Source: Perkinsus chesapeaki (taxonomy: Eukaryota; Perkinsozoa; Perkinsida; Perkinsidae). Taken from it: a stretch of DNA of 60,237 nucleotides. Both the position numbers and the translations under genes were made by a program. Shown in pieces: positions 23,845 to 34,508 of this stretch. A model generated the notes under the pieces. The model searched no databases. It saw only the letters and a list, made by a program, of their open reading frames with translations, and had not been told where the DNA came from. The stretch's first letter is position 1, and each line of letters opens with the position of its first letter. The stretch spans positions 1 to 60,237 of the forward strand of contig JAAPAO010000155.1 of the NCBI GenBank assembly GCA_013115145.1, read 5' to 3'.

Positions 23845-24651
23845 CGGGCGGAGCGGTATGAGGACGAGTAAAGTAACTCAATGATAAGCTGGCAATAATC
23901 CCACGTTGGAAAATCCTAGTCGCCTTTGACACTGTTTCCTATCACGATTCTGCATTCACTGTTTTGACTTATTGACTTATGAGACTTATTCACTCTCCCA
24001 TGCGCTTGCCGCTCATGAACCTCCCGTGCCAAGTTATTATTAGGAACAACTCGAGGTAAAAACGCCTTATTCATAGCCATAAGACAGTAAAGCGAGAAAT
24101 GCGAGATTGGTGTCCACTTCAGACGGAACGCTCAATTCGTAGCTGCCAACCCAAGCAGGTTTTTCAAAATGCGCGCGCCCATCTGAGCGATTTCTACCGA
24201 AGCTGCTGTTCCATCTCGGAGATTCAACCCATCGCGCGTGCCTCCGTGATCCTCTTACTAAGAGAGGGGGACGGGAGAGGGGTCCGTGGTTTTCCATGGG
24301 GCCACTCTCGTACCACCTGCGCCCGGTGGTACCTCTTAGCAAGATGATTGTGGAGGGCGGGTGGGCGGAAGACGGAATTGTGCACCCCTGGTGCTCCTTT
24401 GTGGGCCCGACCCAGGGGAGTGTCTGCTAGCTGCTGCTGCGCGCCTGAAGCCTGTATGCCTTGTTCTGCAACCGTACTACGGCAGCTTCGCTCCGCTTGA
24501 ATTCGCTCAAACACGTTTGACCTCCGTGGAAGTGGGAAAGTTGTGAAACGTGCTTTACTTCGCTCCGTCGTGACATCAGTTAGCTAAGGAAGAAAGTTGT
24601 CTATCACGATAAGTAACCCTTTGTTGATCCCCATTCTTGTTCACTGAGTGA

Positions 24652-24677
24652 ACAGCAGAGTGAACTCACTCTGCTGT
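24652..24677. repeat. Perfect short hairpin
   Basis: ACAGCAGAGTGA and its exact complement are separated by AC. Flanking TTCAC/GTGAA extends the symmetry. It lies in intergenic DNA. Confidence 0.7.
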
Positions 24678-24789
24678 GAACCGTCGATATAGTCATCAGT
24701 AGTATCAACTAAGCCTACCTTACACCGTACATCTTACGAAGACTTGAGTTCTCACACAGAGCAACAAGAACACTGCCACACGCAACTTC

Positions 24790-25410
24790 CGTGACGCAAG
24801 TTCCGTCCGGTAACAGCGACGTCACGACAATATGTACCTTACGAAATTGCCTTCAGGCATTAACCTGAAATAGAGGATTGATCTGAGAAGTGCTGCAACT
24901 AGGGCCCCGTTAGGAGCTCGCAGGCTTTGCAAACAGTTAAGAATCCTTTCATACCTCACAATCACAAATGAGTTCCGCGTCACTGGTCACGCACATCCAT
25001 CATAAATATTTCACGTCACGGGTGCCATGTCCGACCATACAGGCCGTTTCCAGCAAACACATGATCTTTTTGGGGACCACCGCTCACCTCTCATAAGCGA
25101 CTCTATGAGTTAGAGATGGTATACTCTGCTCAGAACTGAATCACGGCAGGGTTGAGCATTTCAGCAGGATTTTGTGACGCAGAAACGGCGTCACACCGCT
25201 AGCCTGTTGGGCGCTGATTTCCTTCCGGTAGTAGGCTGTACCGACCTCTCCAATCTTCCTCATAGTGATCATGAAGGGTTACGGCGCCAGTACATATGAC
25301 CACCTTGCATTTCAATGGTCCCATGACGACTCGGAGGGCTAATCATTACTAATGCACGCGGGGCACATTGGCGAGCGTGCTGGCTACGCGCATGCCGTCA
25401 CGCGTGACGT
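24790..25410. promoter_or_regulatory. Cluster of CRE-like GTGACG/CGTCAC motifs before family 2 gene A
   Basis: CCGTGACGC (~24791), GACGTCACGAC (~24818), CGCGTCAC and GGTCACGC (~24976-24990), CACGTCACG (~25013), TGTGACGC and GGCGTCAC (~25175-25195), and the 14-bp palindrome CGTCACGCGTGACG (25396-25409) all sit within ~620 bp upstream of the gene. The palindrome is about 50-60 bp from its ATG. A transcription-factor site is an inference from density and symmetry. Confidence 0.4.
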
Positions 25411-25458
25411 CGGAACAACTCAAAAGGCTTTAATTTCCGCTTTTTTTTGCAAACTACT

Positions 25459-26397
25459 ATGATCTTCACTATGAGAGCTTTATCACCTGCAGCTATCATT
25501 GCCCTTGCGACTGCCTCTAGTAGACCCGATGTCGCCAAGGATTGCAAGGCGTTCTGTGATGAGCACAGTGATGGTGCTTGTACTCGCAACGGTGGTCACT
25601 TCAACTGCCGTACCGAAAAGCCCGTCGACATATGTCAGCATCTATATTGGACGGATGCTAGCAAGACCAGAATATGTATTGATGTTGGTGATGGTAGATG
25701 CGGATATGGTACCATGAACATCCCTGTCCAATGCGATCTCATCGCGCCTACCATCAGTCCTGCCACGGTTAGCACAACCGAGCGTCCCGATCCTTGCTCC
25801 ACCTCGACCGAGGCTCCTGAGCCTTGCTCCACCTCGACCGAGGCCCCTGAGCCTTGCTCTACCTCGACCGAGGCCCCTGAGCCTTGCTCCACCTCGACCG
25901 AGGCTCCTGAGCCTTGCTCGACTACCGAAGCTCCCACTCCTTGCCCGACTACTGAAGCCCCAACGCCTCAACCTACTGATAAACCGGAGCCAGTACTCGA
26001 CGAGTGTGTGTTTGAAGGCCGGACCTTCGAGTGTCGTCAGGATCCAATTGCCCCCATATGCAGGGACCTCTACTGGACAGACTCCACATATCAGCACATT
26101 TGCGTTGATATTGGTGATGGTAAATGTGGTTATGGTGATGCCAAAACGACTGTGAGGTGCAAGAGGAAGATTCCTGAGGAGCCTTATGAGCCCCGCAACT
26201 CATGTGAGAGATTCTGCAACGAGCATGGTGATAATCGCTGTACAAAGGAATACATTCGCATCGAGTGCAGAGCTAATAGAAACGTTTGTAGAGGCCTCTA
26301 TACCGATGCTAACAAGACATCTATCTGTCTTGACCGTCTCGATCCGGGCTGCGGTTTACCGGCAGTCAGTAAGTTCGTCCATCCTGTGAGATGTTAG
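25459..26397 (+). CDS. Secreted family 2 gene A: three Cys-rich domains and CSTSTEAPEP linker
   Basis: Single exon. The first ATG is 25459, but ATG 25471 (MRALSPAAIIALATASS) aligns with the start of gene B and gives a clean signal peptide. Domain 1 (~25-95): CKAFC..C..FNC..ICQHLYWTD..ICIDVGDGRCGYG..VQC. A linker has four CSTSTEAPEP repeats and then TEAPTPCP units. Domain 2 has CVFEGRTFEC..ICRDLYWTDS..GDGKCGYG. Domain 3 has CERFCNEHGDNRC..VCRGLYTD..ICLD..GCG and ends at a final Cys (VRC-stop). No enzyme motif; probably an extracellular or surface protein. Genes B and C downstream are paralogues on the same strand. Confidence 0.82.
   Translation: MIFTMRALSPAAIIALATASSRPDVAKDCKAFCDEHSDGACTRNGGHFNCRTEKPVDICQHLYWTDASKTRICIDVGDGRCGYGTMNIPVQCDLIAPTISPATVSTTERPDPCSTSTEAPEPCSTSTEAPEPCSTSTEAPEPCSTSTEAPEPCSTTEAPTPCPTTEAPTPQPTDKPEPVLDECVFEGRTFECRQDPIAPICRDLYWTDSTYQHICVDIGDGKCGYGDAKTTVRCKRKIPEEPYEPRNSCERFCNEHGDNRCTKEYIRIECRANRNVCRGLYTDANKTSICLDRLDPGCGLPAVSKFVHPVRC
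25797..25971 (+). repeat. 30-nt coding minisatellite (CSTSTEAPEP), then 27-nt TEAPTPCPT units
   Basis: Four near-exact 30-nt units are followed by shorter 27-nt units. The repeats add evenly spaced Cys to the linker, unlike the Cys-free linker of gene B. Confidence 0.85.
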
Positions 26398-28957
26398 GGC
26401 TCGGTATCATGGCCATCGACTTTCATGCTTTGTATCGGCGTTATCCCGCTTCAGGTCGAAGGCGGTTAATGCCCTCTTTGCTTTCGAAAGTACAATATGG
26501 AGCTTCGGCTCTTTTTTACTTTTTGAGGATACATCCCAGCTATTCTCGCTCTTTTTTACATCATACGCGCTAATCGCGATTTTCTCCAAGAGCTTTCCTG
26601 TTGAGTTAGGAAAGGTTACAGTAGGAAGGACCCTACGAGGAATTTACGACATCCCAAGATGGAGATTCTGAGATCGTAAAGTAACCTCAGAGCGTCATCC
26701 TATTCTCCTGTTGAATATAAGTTTCCGCCGCATACCGCATCTCCATACGAAGCTCTTCAGGAGGAGGAGGAGGTAACTTCCTAAGCAGGACTTTGGCGTT
26801 ACAGCTATTACAATCAACCGGCTTTTACAACAGAAAGAAATCATCACGAGGCTCTGTTAGTTCATCGACAATGTAGGGGATGGCTAATGTCTGGACCATC
26901 ATTGCCGCGATTCATCAATTTGCGCAATTCAGGTGAAGCGAACGTGTAAGAAAACTTTACAGAGTCAATAAACGTGCCATGCGCTATCACTTCTCATCGT
27001 ATACTCCATCCACAACGCTTTATCAAGTTGCGAGCTTCCATTATAGCCCCATCTCGTAACGTTGAGGTTTGCCCCGGTTTGCAGACCCGGTAAAACCCTC
27101 ATACGTGCGGCACTGCCATAGCCCGTGGTACAGAGACTGGACAAGGCAAATGATGCACTTTTACTGGTTCTAGTCTAGAACTTCTGACAGAACTCGATGG
27201 AACGTACCATATATCGATCCTATGTGTAGGGTTGGGAATCCCAACGTGAGATACAGCTTTGTCTCCTATGCGTAGCTACAGGGGCACATGCAGGGCCTGC
27301 ATTGCAGGCTCATGCCCGGCAATGTGATGTGTCCAGTGAAGCGTCTTATCGCTGCACTCCTACGAGTTTCAAGGTCAGGCTTTTCAACGGTTTTTACTCT
27401 TCAGTAAAGAGTCTTCACGGTCTCTAGATTGTCGGCTTTCTGGTTGGTACAGTTCAATTCTTTGCATAATTTGCATAACTTTGGAGACGATAATGGATGT
27501 TGAATGTATATCAATGATACCATATCATTTAATGATGACACCTGAACTTGTAATGGATGGAACAGTCGAGTCCAAAAACGGGAAATACACCGGCAGTTGG
27601 GAGGACTTCGCCACACTGTGGGGCCAACAGTATATGGCTCCTCAACTCAGTTCTCGAGACATCCGCACCTTTGGGTGAATGTTCCACGAGCAGTGTTTAA
27701 CACACTGCAAAATGCGCGACTGCAGTCCTTACCACATGCATCATGCTGTGTCGCGCACCGCTGGGTAACGAGAAGGATTTTTAATAATACACCCCAACAC
27801 CGCTGTCTTATATGCTATTCATGCTCTTCACTAATAGTGCTCAATCATATACGCTACAACCCCTGGCAACTGCCTATACCAATCCCATGCCGCTACCGGT
27901 TAAAACACGCGGTTCCTTCGAGGAGCACAGTAATGAAGGGTGCGCGTATGTTACCTTTCCATGTTAATGGAAAGAAGTCCGACAGTGAACAATTTTTTCG
28001 ACTCAATTTCTGTACTGGTGTGCTCCTAACAAGATTCGCTCCGAAATGGGAATATTTTGAGCAAAGTGTATACAGGACAAATTATAGATTAGCCGTATGA
28101 ACCACCGAAGCCCTCAGTCTGAAGGAGAGTACGAATCTGATATCTTTTGCCAACGACTCCTTCCATCTACAAGAGTAGAGAGCATACTGCACTTAAATTC
28201 TTCGTGACGCGCGGCGGCGTGTCGCGCCACGCGACGCTTCGACCCATTATTTCTACGTTGTACTTGTCTAAGTAGGGAGATCAAATGAAAGCTGCGACTT
28301 AGGCAATTCAAACAACGGTTTTGTTTCGAACCAATAATAGGTTTTGTAATAAGTAGTATCTCATTTCAGTGCGCAACCAGTCAACTGCGAAAGAGACCAA
28401 ATAGGTACAGGCGCGCAGGGAGCACATTTACGAATTTCCTTCAACCCTACTTTTTCCACTAGCATACCTCGGGCAGAGAGCTAATTCCACTTGTTGCTTC
28501 GGCGCAGAAGCTTGCTTCCTCCGCCTCAAGACTTTTACGCGTTGTATGCGAAAATTCCTGCTGTTAGAATATGTTGAAAGGCATACACCGTTGCACTGGC
28601 GTCTTAGCTCTGGCGCGAAATGGTGAACAATAAACGCTTGCTGTGGATCACCCATTGCTTGTTTCGGGCTGAAATTTTCGTTGGACTTCCTCATACGACA
28701 TCTTCATCTGATCAAAATACGAGAAAAACTACCGAACTCGACACGTAGAACGACATTTTCCAGCGGCGGATGGCTTTCTGGCGTGGGCGCGGTCTCTCGG
28801 GAGCGTGTCCCACGAGGGCGCCGAGGCGACACGGTCTAGTCGCGTCACGCTGCAAGCTGAGTGTAACTCGTGTAAGCCATGCAGTAGTTGAGGTCTAATC
28901 TCGTTCTCCAGCGAGTTTCCAGTTCTGCCCTTTCACAGGTTTTTCATTCCTTCCTCT
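26398..28957. other. Intergenic, no gene supported
   Basis: A 167-codon ORF (27597-28100, +) and an 88-codon ORF (28428-28694, -) are the longest. Neither has a recognisable domain, signal peptide or plausible splice partners. Near 28205-28250 the sequence is rich in CGTGACGCG/GCGACGC, and CGCGTCACG occurs at ~28842 upstream of gene B, echoing the motif cluster before gene A. Confidence 0.35.
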
Positions 28958-30145
28958 ATGAAAGCTTTGTCGTCAGTAGCAACCATTCTCCTTGTAGCAC
29001 CAGGACTTGCGGCAAGGAACGACCGCAAGGAGCCTGTTGCCAAGGATTGCAAGTCGTTTTGTGATCAATATAGTCATGGTTCTTGTACTTCCTACGGTGG
29101 CAGCTTCAAATGCCTTCCCGGGATCGACGTGTGTGAGGATCTGTTTTGGACGGACCACCGCAAGATCGAAATCTACATCGATTGGACTAAATCCTACTTA
29201 GGTATTCCGGTGAAGTGTGAGAGACCCCGGTATACCAGTGAAGCTCCGAAATCTAGTACGACTACAACCACTTATGCTCCGAAGCCTAGTACGACCCCAA
29301 CCACTTATGCTCCGAAGCCTAGAACGACCACAACCACTTATGCTCCGAAGCCTAGTACGACCACAACCACTTATGCTCCGAAGCCTAGAACGACCACGAC
29401 TACTTACACTCCAAAGCCTAGAACGACTACGACCACTTACGCTCCGAAGCCTAGAACGACTACAACTACTTATGCTCCGAAGCCTAGTACGACTACGACC
29501 ACTTACACTCCAAAGCCTAGTACGACTACGACCACTTACGCTCCGAAGCCTAGAACGACTACAACTACTTATGCTCCAAAGCCTAGTACGACTACAACCG
29601 CTGAACCTCCGGTGACCTATCCCCCGACTACTGAGCCTGATCCTGTACTCCCCCAGTGTATGTTTGAAGGCAAGCGTTTCGAGTGTCGTGATTACAAAAT
29701 TGTTCCCATATGCAGGGACCTTTATTGGACAGACTCCACCTATCGGCAGATCTGCCGTGATCTTGGTGATGGTAAATGTGGTTATGGTGATGCCAGCACG
29801 CCTGTGAGGTGCACGAGGAAGATTCCTGGCGAGCCTTATAAACCCCGTAACTCATGTGACACATTCTGTAACAAGTATGGCGATAATCGCTGTGCAAATA
29901 ACTACTATCACATCGAGTGCAGAGGTGATAATCACGTTTGTAGAGGCCTCTATACTGATGCTTATAAGTCGTCTATCTGTCTCGACCCTGTTGATGCATT
30001 CTGCGGGCTGAGAAACCGTAGTCCATTCACTATTGCTGTACCGTGCCAATCCATCTGGATCGTAGTATCAGTATTGATCGCTCCCCATTTCCTCGTGGTA
30101 GGATTTTTTGAAGAGGGGCAAGGAATGCCACCTCTTCGGGAGTAA
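28958..30145 (+). CDS. Secreted family 2 gene B: YAPKP-Thr5 linker and stop-loss hydrophobic tail
   Basis: Single exon, 395 aa, start ATG 28958 with signal peptide MKALSSVATILLVAPGLA. Domain 1 (CKSFC..C..FKC..VCEDLFWTD) is shorter than in A, lacking the GDGRCGYG segment. A linker of ten 11-residue Y-[A/T]-P-K-P-[S/R]-T-rich repeats follows. Domain 2 (CMFEGKRFEC..GDGKCGYG) and domain 3 (CDTFCNKYGDNRC..VCRGLYTD..FCG) are nearly identical to gene C. Where gene C has TGC-TAA, gene B has TGC-CAA, so the frame runs on for about 32 residues. That tail includes a long hydrophobic run (IWIVVSVLIAPHFLVVGFF) and could anchor the protein in a membrane. Otherwise inferred to be extracellular. Confidence 0.82.
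   Translation: MKALSSVATILLVAPGLAARNDRKEPVAKDCKSFCDQYSHGSCTSYGGSFKCLPGIDVCEDLFWTDHRKIEIYIDWTKSYLGIPVKCERPRYTSEAPKSSTTTTTYAPKPSTTPTTYAPKPRTTTTTYAPKPSTTTTTYAPKPRTTTTTYTPKPRTTTTTYAPKPRTTTTTYAPKPSTTTTTYTPKPSTTTTTYAPKPRTTTTTYAPKPSTTTTAEPPVTYPPTTEPDPVLPQCMFEGKRFECRDYKIVPICRDLYWTDSTYRQICRDLGDGKCGYGDASTPVRCTRKIPGEPYKPRNSCDTFCNKYGDNRCANNYYHIECRGDNHVCRGLYTDAYKSSICLDPVDAFCGLRNRSPFTIAVPCQSIWIVVSVLIAPHFLVVGFFEEGQGMPPLRE
29271..29602 (+). repeat. 33-nt coding minisatellite (YAPKPSTTTTT), 10 copies
   Basis: Ten tandem units encode Y-A/T-P-K-P-S/R-T(4-5). Variants with Ser or Arg alternate. The array forms a Thr/Pro/Lys-rich stalk between Cys domains. Confidence 0.9.
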
Positions 30146-31819
30146 TTGTCCAACTCAACTCAGCGACTTCGCGCATCCAAGATCAATGCTACGCATATTA
30201 TATCACCGTCTCTTATTGAACCGTACCTGGCGTCTTAGCCACTGGTTGCAGCTCTTGCTTAAGCATCCCCTAAACGTTTGTTGTGTTCGTTATGGTGCTG
30301 GTGTAACTCTCTGGATGAGAAGACTTATTGAAGATGTTCGAAGCGCTTCACATTCACCTATCTTCTTTCATGCTTATGTTAGCCGGATATGACCGCTTGA
30401 GCACTCGTCCGCTCAATTCTACGTTTTTGTGACATCTTCCCCAAAAGACCCATCTCAGGAGGAGATCCTCCTTCAGATGAGGAGAGCGTTCTCATCTCTT
30501 GATCCTAAATGGTCATGCTCCTCGGACAAAGTGATCAATCTAAGACATGATCGTGGTTTGCGCCAATATGGTTTGAAATTGCTCTCGGCATCGGTGCGGC
30601 ATGATGCCGATGATCGGCATCTCATTCAAGGCAGTGAGTAAAGCTAGCTTTCTTGGTGAGTATACTGCTGTCGAGCCAGCTGGAGTTGAACAACGCTTCA
30701 GTAATGCAGCTATACGCCAGCCCTCCAAAGTTTAGACTCGATGCTGAGGATTCGAGCCTGAAATCAAGTGGGCACTGCGACTCGGTTAGAGCGACTCTCA
30801 GTTTACTTCTAAACGTTGTCACACGGGCAGTGAGCGGCTCCCAAAGAGTATCCGACGCCCATCACTAATAAGCACACTAATGACAAGAAGCCGATAGGAT
30901 GCTCTAGTCGTTAGGCGCATCTTGTTTAGTTCCAAGCATAAACGGCCAATAGCGTCGTAAATGTCAATCGTCCTGCAGCCTTCGGAAACATCTTTGTAGG
31001 CCCCCAGTGCTACGTGGAGCTGCAAAGATCATCTGCAGGAGAGTCCGGACTTTGTCGCACAGTGAGTCGTAGTGGATTACCGAAGAAGCACTGAAGTTCG
31101 TGTCTCACCAAGTGATGTATATGAACTATCCATGCCTCATACCCAACGAGCGTCACTCTTCGTGCTACGAGCCCTAGCATGCTGGAAACGACTTAAGCGT
31201 TAACTTTTTCACGTCCTGCACCGCTTTCATATACTGGCTTTGGCTTTGCTCGAGCTAAGCAGCCTTATACGAGTGTCGTATGCGCGACTTTGAGAAACAG
31301 AAGTGAGAAAAGGGAGGGCTCCAACGGTTCCCCAAACACGGGCGAGCTATGGCGTGACGCATAATGTGTAGCACATGATATTGTGTGTAGCGTAAAATAG
31401 CGACTACAATTCGAGGAGTGCTACTGTAGTCTGGGCTAGGTCAGACTCACTGTCGAGGTTGGTGGATCTCGCTCCCCCTAGTGCGCACCAGTGTCACACC
31501 AGATGCGGATAGTCTGAACTGACCATTGTTTTCCTGCTCCGAGAGCTAAGCTTACAACTGTGGTTGTTGCTATAGGGTTATGTGCAGTCTTAATGACTCC
31601 AAAATTCGACGCGTGCTGCCTCCGTCTCCCGTCATTCAGTATGGGTATCTTCGGCAGCATTAGATTATGCTACAGAGACTCCCTCTCTAGCGGTATGTTT
31701 GACAAACTGACAAGGCCTGCCAGGGGAGATGTGAGAATGGCTATGATCACGTGCAACATTCTGCGTCGCGCAACTGTAGAGCAGCGCGAGATAGGTAGAT
31801 TTCAGTTCTACTACTCTAT
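30146..31819. other. Intergenic, no gene supported
   Basis: Small overlapping ORFs only (for example 30429-30641 + and 30819-31025 -). The last part is the presumed promoter of gene C, where GGCGTGACGC occurs near 31349. Nothing else is recognised. Confidence 0.35.
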
Positions 31820-33101
31820 ATGTTCGTCAAGCTTCCCACAATAAGAGTACTTTTCTCACCAGTAGTCGTCATTGGCGTCATATTCGCCCATAGTAGCCCC
31901 GATGTGGCCAAAGATTGCAAGGCATTCTGTGATCAGCACAGCTACGGTTCTTGTACTCGCAACGGTGGTAACTTCGACTGCCATACCGAGGAGGGCGTCA
32001 ACATATGTCGACATCTATATTGGACGAATGCTAACAGAAGAGAAGTCTATATTGATTCGACAGATGCTAAAGGCTGGTATCATACAACGAGCATCCCAGT
32101 TGAATGCGTTGGGGAATCGCCTACAACTGAAGCTCCCGAGCCCGGCTCGAATACAACTGAAGCTCCCGAGCCCGGCTCGAATACAACTGAAGCTCCCGAG
32201 CCCGGCTCGAATACAACTGAAGCTCCCGAGCCCGCCGGGAATACAACTGAAGGTCCCGAGCCCGCCGGGAATACAACTGAAGGTCCCGAGCCCGCCGGGA
32301 ATACAACTGAAGCTCCCGAGCCCGGCTCGAATACAACTGAAGGTCCCGAGCCCGGCTCGAATACAACTGAAGTTCCCACTCCTCGCCCGACTACTGAAGC
32401 TCCCACTCCTTGCCCGACTACTGAAGCTCCTACTCCTTGCCCGACTACTGAAGCTCCTACTCCTTGCCCGACTACTGAAGCTCCTACTCCTCGCCCGACT
32501 ACTGNNNNNNNNNNNNNNNNNNNNNNNNNNNNNNNNNNNNNNNNNNNNNNNNNNNNNNNNNNNNNNNNNNNNNNNNNNNNNNNNNNNNNNNNNNNNNNNN
32601 NCTGAAGCTCCTACTCCTCGCCCGACTACTGAAGCTCCTACTCCTCGCCCGACTACTGAAGCTCCTACTCCTCGTCCGACTGATAAGCCTGAGCCAGTAC
32701 TCGACGAGTGTGTGTTTGAAGGCAAGCGTTTCGAGTGTCGTGATTACAAAATTGTTCCCATATGCAGGGACCTTTATTGGACAGACTCCACCTATCGGCA
32801 CATCTGCCGTGATCTTGGTGATGGTAAATGTGGTTATGGTGATGCCAGCACGCCTGTGAGGTGCACGAGGAAGATTCCTGGCGAGCCTTATAAACCCCGT
32901 AACTCATGTGACACATTCTGTAACAAGTATGGCGATAACCGCTGTGCAAATAACTACTATCACATCGAGTGCAGAGAGGACAATCACGTTTGTAGAGGCC
33001 TCTATACTGATGCTTATAAGTCGTCTATCTGTCTCGACCCTGTTGATGCATTCTGCGGGATAAGAAATCATAGTCCTTTCACTATTGCTGTACCGTGCTA
33101 A
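31820..33101 (+). CDS. Secreted family 2 gene C, interrupted by an assembly gap
   Basis: Start ATG 31820; the N-terminus MFVKLPTIRVLFSPVVVIGVI is a signal peptide. Domain 1: CKAFC..C..FDC..ICRHLYWTN..VEC. The linker has eight TTE[A/G]PEP(GS/AG)N repeats and then TEAPTPCP/RP units, into which a 97-base N run falls (32505-32601). Domains 2 and 3 match gene B closely and end at TGC-TAA (33099-33101). The frame before the gap (position modulo 3) differs by one from the frame after it, so the gap length is wrong or unresolved; this is not evidence of a broken gene. Inferred to be an extracellular paralogue of A and B. Confidence 0.8.
32121..32370 (+). repeat. 30-nt coding minisatellite with Asn-Thr-Thr sequons
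   Basis: Eight 30-nt units encode T-T-E-[A/G]-P-E-P-[GS/AG]-N. Each Asn is followed by Thr-Thr, so every unit boundary is an N-glycosylation sequon. The GS and AG variants occur in blocks, pointing to local unit duplication. Confidence 0.9.
32371..32672 (+). repeat. 27-nt TEAPTP(C/R)PT array containing the assembly gap (N at 32505-32601)
   Basis: Units encode TEAPTPCPT, then TEAPTPRPT, on both sides of 97 Ns. The true unit number is unknown. The array is probably longer or length-variable, which would explain the gap. Confidence 0.85.
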
Positions 33102-33465
33102 GTCTAAATGCCGTTCGCTCTCTTCTCATTCCGTCCCCAGGATGGGACTGTGAAGGTATGTCAGCTTTCATAGCTAATGAACCTATTAACTCCCAATGAC
33201 ATCTTTTTCTGTAGTGCTACAAAGATGCCGGCGTATTAGAGCTATTTCAGAGAGGTTACCCTAGCCGAGCAACCCAGCTTCAGGCTGAGACCGTTCTTGA
33301 AAGCATCCAAGCGCTCGACACTTGTTGTGTTCACCAAGTGAGGGAGAATCTTCTCCTTCCACAAAGTTGCTTTTCTCATTACATGTAGGGCGATAACGGC
33401 ATTTTACACGTGAGCATGTTTGTACAACTAACGTGGAAACCACTCATAATGGTCACCGGAGTTGT

Positions 33466-33650
33466 GCAACGCTGTAACAAGTATGGTAATGATCGTTGCA
33501 CAAACAACTACTGTCACATAGACTACGTAGCTGATAGAAGCATTCGTCTAGACCCTTATACTGATGCTAACCAGACATCAATCTGTATCGACCTTTCTGA
33601 TGCATTTTGCGGGTGAAAGGGTGGAAGTTATCTACTATTCCCGAGCAGTG
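33466..33650 (+). pseudogene. Decayed copy of the family 2 C-terminal domain
   Basis: The text RCNKYGNDRCTNNYCHI..PYTDANQTSICIDLSDAFCG aligns with domain 3 of genes B and C (CNKYGDNRCANNYYHI..YTDAYKSSICLDPVDAFCG). Key Cys are lost (IECR to IDYV, HVCRG to SIRLD). A TGA follows FCG, after which the 3' end is still similar at nucleotide level (…CAGTGCTAAG) but out of frame. It has no signal peptide or first two domains. It is a remnant of a fourth paralogue or of an exon-level duplication just after gene C. Confidence 0.7.
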
Positions 33651-34508
33651 CTAAGTTATTACCGTACAACCGTCACGGTGGGACCGTTCGCTCCCCTTTC
33701 CCGTGGTAGAGTTTGCCTTCGCGGTGAAGGACTTGATTACCTTCTGGGTTTGGTAGCAATCAGTTGTTGTCCTACCTGTAACAGCCTGTCTATGAGTGTT
33801 GCAAAGGTCGGACTTCCCCTCCCCCCTAAACTGCAGCCGCCTGCTGCCAGCAGGAGGTTTACTCGTCTCTAAGGTGAGGCTCGTAGCCTGGGGAGAGAAC
33901 CTTGTTGTAGGGAATCTACTTGCTACCGTGTGGGTGAATACATTTAATCTCGTTCAATATCGCTCTTCTCGATTTTACTATCCACGCTTCGCACAGGTGA
34001 TGTGGCATCACCTGTCGCGATCACCCTTCCCGTGTCGTTAATTGCGGTGAATAATGTACTTCAGCATCCACATCAGAAATCCTAACGTAGCTACACTACG
34101 TACTTTTACCACTCGACTTCCAGCTACATAGACCCTGGTCTATGTAGCTTTTACAGCTAACGACTTCATGCAAGACGGGATTGTGGTCGAAGCTCCGTAC
34201 TTCATGCCTAGTCGAGGCCGTGCACGTACGAAGAATGAATAACATATTCGTCAGGGAGCTGCTGTACAGGCTCCTCCTTTCGGGAGAGTATCAGGGCGTG
34301 GACTGAGACCACTTCAAATAATATCTCGGGAACGCAACGGCATCTCGGGTAGACATGCGATTAGGACCTCTGCCGAGGACCCCGATTCGGTAGGATATGG
34401 CAAGCTCCCTTGTGGAGAGCCGCTTTTCGATTTCCTTTCTAGCATTGCTCGCATGCGCGGAGGATTCACTGGCGGTTAACTCAAGTACCAAGGACTCGGA
34501 ATTAGATT
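33651..34508. other. Intergenic with one perfect hairpin
   Basis: No gene is recognised. A 13-bp stem with a 2-nt loop (AGCTACATAGACC / GGTCTATGTAGCT) lies at 34122-34149. Confidence 0.4.
34122..34149. repeat. Perfect short hairpin
   Basis: Thirteen-base arms separated by CT. It lies between the family 2 cluster and the - strand genes, and no terminator-like T run is adjacent. Confidence 0.7.

Larger units (their letters stand above)
23845..25458. other. Intergenic; 3' half rich in GCGTCAC motifs
   Basis: No gene is supported; overlapping - strand ORFs at 24067-24514 have no domain. A perfect 12-bp stem, 2-nt-loop hairpin lies at 24652-24677. From about 24790 to 25410, in front of the next gene, TGACGC/GCGTCA-type motifs recur. 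Confidence 0.45.

Noticed and set aside
24067-24514. Overlapping - strand ORFs (91 and 96 codons)
   Set aside because: GC-rich local composition keeps several frames open; no domain and no conservation can be seen.
27597-28100. 167-codon ORF between family 2 genes A and B
   Set aside because: No motif, no signal peptide, unusual composition and no flanking splice partners; kept only as intergenic ORF.
29217-29615. Long Arg/Leu-rich ORF over the gene B repeat
   Set aside because: A shadow frame kept open by the 33-nt repeat; the same applies to the reverse-strand ORFs over the repeats of genes A and C.
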